Source of the DNA: Saprospiraceae bacterium
Lineage (GTDB): Bacteria > Bacteroidota > Bacteroidia > Chitinophagales > Saprospiraceae
Direction: 5' to 3'
Length of the DNA: 6,954 nucleotides
NCBI GenBank assembly: GCA_029262975.1
Contig: JAJCYJ010000861.1
Location: 1 to 6,954, forward strand
The translations under genes and the position numbers were made by a program. Each line of letters opens with the position of its first letter. Positions within the stretch are counted from its first letter, which is position 1. This document shows positions 6,026 through 6,954 of the stretch, piece by piece. The notes beneath the pieces were generated by a model. The model saw nothing but the letters and a program-made list of their open reading frames with translations. It made no database searches and was not told the DNA's origin.

Positions 6026-6954
6026 ATGGGATGGTCATCAACCAGGAATAATAATCTACTATGGGCCATGGTCATAATTTTGATCATGGTTCAATGTCCA
6101 ATCTTTGCCAATGTATCGACTGATACTTCTGGACATTCGAAATATGAACTGAAAAATAATTATCCTATACAGTCCTTATATGCATATACTTCATATCTAA
6201 CGGACTCAATAGGGGACATTACAATCGAAGGATTATTACGCAATGATCCTGCTCCTTTCTTTAAAAAAATTGACAGCCCTCTCATTACGGGGAGAAGAAC
6301 GTTATGGTTACATGTTGGTGTCCATGCAGCAATCGATATAGCTGATTGGTGGTTGATTTCCCGGGGGCCTGAAGGTCCACTTAGATTCATTACCAGACAT
6401 GATGTGGTGGATGTATACTTTGTTCAAGATGGACAGGTAGTAAAGCATAGCCGATCTGGCACCTACGTTCCAGCATCGAAAAAGGAGATTTCAGAACACG
6501 TTTCGGTCAATAGGGTCTATGCCAGTTTTCAAAAAGATAAGGAAGTTGAAATTTACATGAAAGTGTTTGACAGGGACATGATTTATACGACACTTGAATT
6601 GCGTGACCCTTCGCTTGGATTACCGAACCCAGTTGACGGCACCTTCTATTGGGGTATCGTCATAGTAAAATATTTCTATTTAATAATAGGATGTTATGTC
6701 TTCTGTTTTTACTTTTTTACAAAAGATGCTTCCTATTTGTATCTCCTTGCAATGATCGTGTTGATAATATTGCAATATCATATTCTACTTCCATATGTTC
6801 CTTTTGTCGATTGGTTTATACCCGAGCATCCACAATACTTGTGGATAGGCTGGATCATTTTCACAATGGGATCAAAGGCACTACTTTTCCAATTTGGCAG
6901 GGCCTATGTAGGATTGAAAAGAATAAATCCGTTTCTCGATAAAGTCATTTATCG
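6026..6954 (+). CDS. 7TMR-DISM signalling receptor, N-terminal part (cut by the window edge)
   Basis: The open frame runs from the ATG at 6026 off the right edge (309 full codons seen). Residues about 10-29 form a signal sequence (LLWAMVIILIMVQCPIFA). A periplasmic sensor domain follows. In DISMED2-type domains the core reads LWLxxxxxN...WxL; here it is LWLHVGVHAAIDIADWWLI (93-111), then VVDVYFVQDGQVV and, at 173-192, EIYMKVFDRDMIYTTLELRD. Membrane helices begin at about 207 (YWGIVIVKYFYLIIGCYVF), then FFTKDASYLYLLAMIVLIILQ and YLWIGWIIFTMGSKALLFQF. The DxSYLY motif between helices and FGRAYVGLKRINPFLDKVI after a helix are typical of the 7TMR-DISM seven-helix domain. Such receptors sense extracellular ligands and pass the signal to a histidine kinase, cyclase, phosphatase or HTH output domain, which is outside the window. 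Frames at 6160-6390 (-) and 6649-6942 (+) are shadows of this gene. Confidence 0.82.
   Translation, partial: MGWSSTRNNNLLWAMVIILIMVQCPIFANVSTDTSGHSKYELKNNYPIQSLYAYTSYLTDSIGDITIEGLLRNDPAPFFKKIDSPLITGRRTLWLHVGVHAAIDIADWWLISRGPEGPLRFITRHDVVDVYFVQDGQVVKHSRSGTYVPASKKEISEHVSVNRVYASFQKDKEVEIYMKVFDRDMIYTTLELRDPSLGLPNPVDGTFYWGIVIVKYFYLIIGCYVFCFYFFTKDASYLYLLAMIVLIILQYHILLPYVPFVDWFIPEHPQYLWIGWIIFTMGSKALLFQFGRAYVGLKRINPFLDKVIY

Noticed and set aside
1..6954. A hidden defence, toxin-antitoxin or retroelement system
   Set aside because: No nuclease, reverse transcriptase, toxin, repeat array or integrase motif was found in the translated frames. The broken gene plus the 93-residue protein is the only candidate pair, and it shows no known toxin or antitoxin motif.

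Overview
The window looks like a piece of a Bacteroidota chromosome (Cytophagales, Saprospirales or a similar marine or soil lineage). It is AT-rich, and its start codons follow A-rich leaders without clear Shine-Dalgarno sequences. One secreted protein ends in a type IX secretion (Por) sorting domain. Several genes belong to families common in this phylum. No rRNA, tRNA, CRISPR array, insertion sequence or phage gene was seen.

Left part (1-1554, + strand): the 3' portion of a methylated-DNA repair methyltransferase gene. Its reading frame stays open to the window edge, so it is probably the C-terminal half of an Ada-like helix-turn-helix/methyltransferase fusion. A plausible Bacteroidota-type promoter follows, then a two-gene unit: a DUF1203 protein and, 11 bases later, an SRPBCC/AHSA1-type lipid- or ligand-binding fold protein.

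Middle left (1555-2643): 807 bases without an intact gene. Much of it appears to be decayed coding sequence. On the + strand, 2008-2357 carries pieces of a small protein family (motif like SILGTMNDL, then SEIP, then a C-terminal KYNN..ERM segment), broken by stops and a frameshift. On the - strand, 1597-1821 has a much weaker trace resembling the C-terminal half of an inorganic pyrophosphatase. Four bases after the broken gene comes an intact 93-residue conserved-looking protein of unknown function.

Centre (2811-4830, - strand): one large monocistronic gene for a secreted 635-residue protein. It has a signal peptide, a ScyD/ScyE-type beta-propeller, a cysteine-containing middle domain, an Fn3-like domain and a T9SS type A sorting domain. 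A strong intrinsic terminator lies downstream and a candidate promoter upstream.

Right part (4831-6954, + strand): a roughly 400-base divergent intergenic region, then a 63-residue single-span membrane protein. A secreted SnoaL-like/SgcJ-EcaC family protein follows 21 bases later. Last is the 5' end of a 7TMR-DISM signalling receptor, cut by the right edge before its output domain.

The genes do not form an obvious single pathway. The window reads as ordinary accessory/housekeeping DNA with one clear gene ruin. I did not find a convincing previously undescribed system. The most useful observations are the decayed gene, the unnamed 93-residue protein beside it, the 63-residue membrane protein paired with the SnoaL-like protein, and the domain make-up of the ScyD/E protein.
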